From: Lethocerus indicus
Taxonomy: Eukaryota > Arthropoda > Insecta > Hemiptera > Belostomatidae
DNA: 64,000 bases
Direction: 5' to 3'
Assembly (NCBI GenBank): GCA_019843655.1
Contig: JACDQD010000004.1
Location: 372,001 to 436,000 of the forward strand
A model generated the notes under the pieces. The model was given only the letters and a program-made list of their open reading frames with translations, had not been told where the DNA came from and ran no database searches. Shown here one piece after another: positions 61,901-64,000 of the stretch. A program made the translations under genes and the position numbers. Positions within the stretch are counted from its first letter, which is position 1, and every line of letters begins with the position of its first letter.

Positions 61901-63971
61901 ATATCGGCCCCATATTGCACCCACAAGTGTATTAATGTGAGCTACACTTGCCCCTAAAAGGACGGCCCGGAAATCGAAAATTTAGGTTTTTCGAAAATTT
62001 TCAGATATCGGCCCCATATTGCACCCACAAGTGTATTAATGTGAGCTACACTTGCCCCTAAAAGGACGGCCCGGAAATCGAAAATTTAGGTTTTCGAAAA
62101 TTTTCAGATATCGGCCCCATATTGCACCCACAAGTGTATTAATGTGAGCTACACTTGCCCCTAAAAGGACGGCCCGGAAATCGAAAATTTAGGTTTTTCG
62201 AAAATTTTCAGATATCGGCCCCATATTGCACCCACAAGTGTATTAATGTGAGCTACACTTGCCCCTAAAAGGACGGCCCGGAAATCGAAAATTTAGGTTT
62301 TTCGAAAATTTTCAGATATCGGCCCCATATTGCACCCACAAGTGTATTAATGTGAGCTACACTTGCCCCTAAAAGGACGGCCCGGAAATCGAAAATTTAG
62401 GTTTTTCGAAAATTTTCAGATATCGGCCCCATATTGCACCCACAAGTGTATTAATGTGAGCTACACTTGCCCCTAAAAGGACGGCCCGGAAATCGAAAAT
62501 TTAGGTTTTTCGAAAATTTTCAGATATCGGCCCCATATTGCACCCACAAGTGTATTAATGTGAGCTACACTTGCCCCTAAAAGGACGGCCCGGAAATCGA
62601 AAATTTAGGTTTTTCGAAAATTTTCAGATATCGGCCCCATATTGCACCCACAAGTGTATTAATGTGAGCTACACTTGCCCCTAAAAGGACGGCCCGGAAA
62701 TCGAAAATTTAGGTTTTTCGAAAATTTTCAGATATCGGCCCCATATTGCACCCACAAGTGTATTAATGTGAGCTACACTTGCCCCTAAAAGGACGGCCCG
62801 GAAATCGAAAATTTAGGTTTTTCGAAAATTTTCAGATATCGGCCCCATATTGCACCCACAAGTGTATTAATGTGAGCTACACTTGCCCCTAAAAGGACGG
62901 CCCGGAAATCGAAAATTTAGGTTTTTCGAAAATTTTCAGATATCGGCCCCATATTGCACCCACAAGTGTATTAATGTGAGCTACACTTGCCCCTAAAAGG
63001 ACGGCCCGGAAATCGAAAATTTAGGTTTTTCGAAAATTTTCAGATATCGGCCCCATATTGCACCCACAAGTGTATTAATGTGAGCTACACTTGCCCCTAA
63101 AAGGACGGCCCGGAAATCGAAAATTTAGGTTTTTCGAAAATTTTCAGATATCCCCATATTGCACCCACAAGTGTATTAATGTGAGCTACACTTGCCCCTA
63201 AAAGGACGGCCCGGAAATCGAAAATTTAGGTTTTTCGAAAATTTTCAGATATCGGCCCCATATTGCACCCACAAGTGTATTAATGTGAGCTACACTTGCC
63301 CCTAAAAGGACGGAAATCGAAAATTTAGGTTTTTCGAAAATTTTCTCAGATCGGCCCCATATTGCACCCACAAGTGTATTAATGTGAGCTACACTTGCCC
63401 CTAAAAGGACGGCCCGGAAATCGAAAATTTAGGTTTTTCGAAAATTTTCAGATATCGGCCCCATATTGCACCCACAAGTGTATTAATGTGAGCTACACTT
63501 GCCCCTAAAAGGACGGCCCGGAAATCGAAAATTTAGGTTTTTCGAAAATTTTCAGATATCGGCCCCATATTGCACCCACAAGTGTATTAATGTGAGCTAC
63601 ACTTGCCCCTAAAAGGACGGCCCGGAAATCGAAAATTTAGGTTTTTCGAAAATTTTCTCAGATCGGCCCCATATTGCACCCACAAGTGTATTAATGTGAG
63701 CTACACTTGCCCCTAAAAGGACGGCCCGGAAATCGAAAATTTAGGTTTTTCGAAAATTTTCAGATATCGGCCCCATATTGCACCCACAAGTGTATTAATG
63801 TGAGCTACACTTGCCCTTAAACGGACGGCCCGGAAATCGAAAATTTAGGTTTTTCGAAAATTTTCAGATATCGGCCCCATATTGCACCCACAAATGTATT
63901 AATGTGAGTTACACTTGCCCCTGAAAAGGCGGGTCGAAAATCGAAAATTTTGGTTTTTTCGAAAATTTTTG
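58946..63971 (-). repeat. Satellite B', reverse orientation, right arm (about 48 copies)
   Basis: Reverse complement of the 104-bp unit. The monomers nearest C' (58946-59150) carry deletions (gccccaaaggacgg; ttcagcaagcccc). The outermost monomers (63800-63971) carry the same variants as the left-arm outer monomers. The variant ttttctcagatcgg recurs at about 60233, 63343 and 63653. Confidence 0.97.
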
Positions 63972-64000
63972 ATTAAAACCTCATTTTTGGGCCAATTTTG
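63972..64000 (-). repeat. Start of a reverse-orientation satellite A block
   Basis: aaaacctcatttttgggcca followed by attttg is the reverse complement of the last satellite A sequence before the left B array (about 30885-30915). The block runs out of the window. Confidence 0.8.

Overview
The window is eukaryotic and most likely from an insect or closely related arthropod. It has spliced genes with GT-AG introns of 84 to about 3,400 bp, very AT-rich non-coding DNA, many long (TA)n microsatellites, Tc1/mariner-type relics and large satellite arrays. Protein fragments of two genes match the insect versions of AP-2 mu and Dullard closely. No prokaryotic features, tRNA, rRNA or CRISPR were seen. 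One 100-N gap (39347-39446) separates two sequence contigs.

The left part (1-26,800) is genic. The last two coding exons of PEX14 (+) lie at 335-1346. AP2M1 (mu subunit of the AP-2 clathrin adaptor, -) follows in eight coding exons from 14263 down to 4839, tail-to-tail with PEX14. Its last intron (4973-8326) encloses an unrecognised lysine-rich gene or gene relic on the opposite strand (5747-7125, possibly to about 7470). CTDNEP1/Dullard (+), five coding exons 15871-21910, is head-to-head with AP2M1 across about 1.6 kb that should hold both promoters. Both intact genes can be reassembled exon by exon with consistent phases, and each carries exactly one small frame break: a 2-bp loss in CTDNEP1 exon 4 and a 1-bp loss just before the AP2M1 stop. 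The nested gene shows a third break. Indels in the consensus sequence are the simplest explanation, but real alleles cannot be excluded. Three copies of a GC-rich inverted-repeat element (MITE-like) lie in the first 5.5 kb, a 502-bp Tc1/mariner-like element sits in CTDNEP1 intron 3, and a 250-bp purine/pyrimidine hairpin lies downstream of CTDNEP1.

The right part (26,800-64,000) is satellite DNA built from four unrelated families: A (degenerate, about 53 bp), B (104 bp), C (155-158 bp) and D (about 173 bp, AT-rich). The order is A-B-C-[gap]-D-interlude-A*-C'-B'-A', where the primed blocks are in reverse orientation. The two arms form a mirror-image ladder around D and a 2.9-kb non-satellite interlude. 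The outer A/B boundary carries the same diagnostic variants in both arms, whereas the inner B/C boundaries differ. The interlude (54,350-57,230) holds two mariner-like termini, a compound AAAT/TA/GATA microsatellite, a (CCCTA)n telomere-like G4-forming tract and a triple AGGTCA-type direct repeat directly beside the D array. The mirror satellite ladder is the most unusual feature of the window. Whether it is a true chromosomal palindrome, a duplicated haplotype or a scaffolding product can be tested with long reads and with sequence beyond 64,000.
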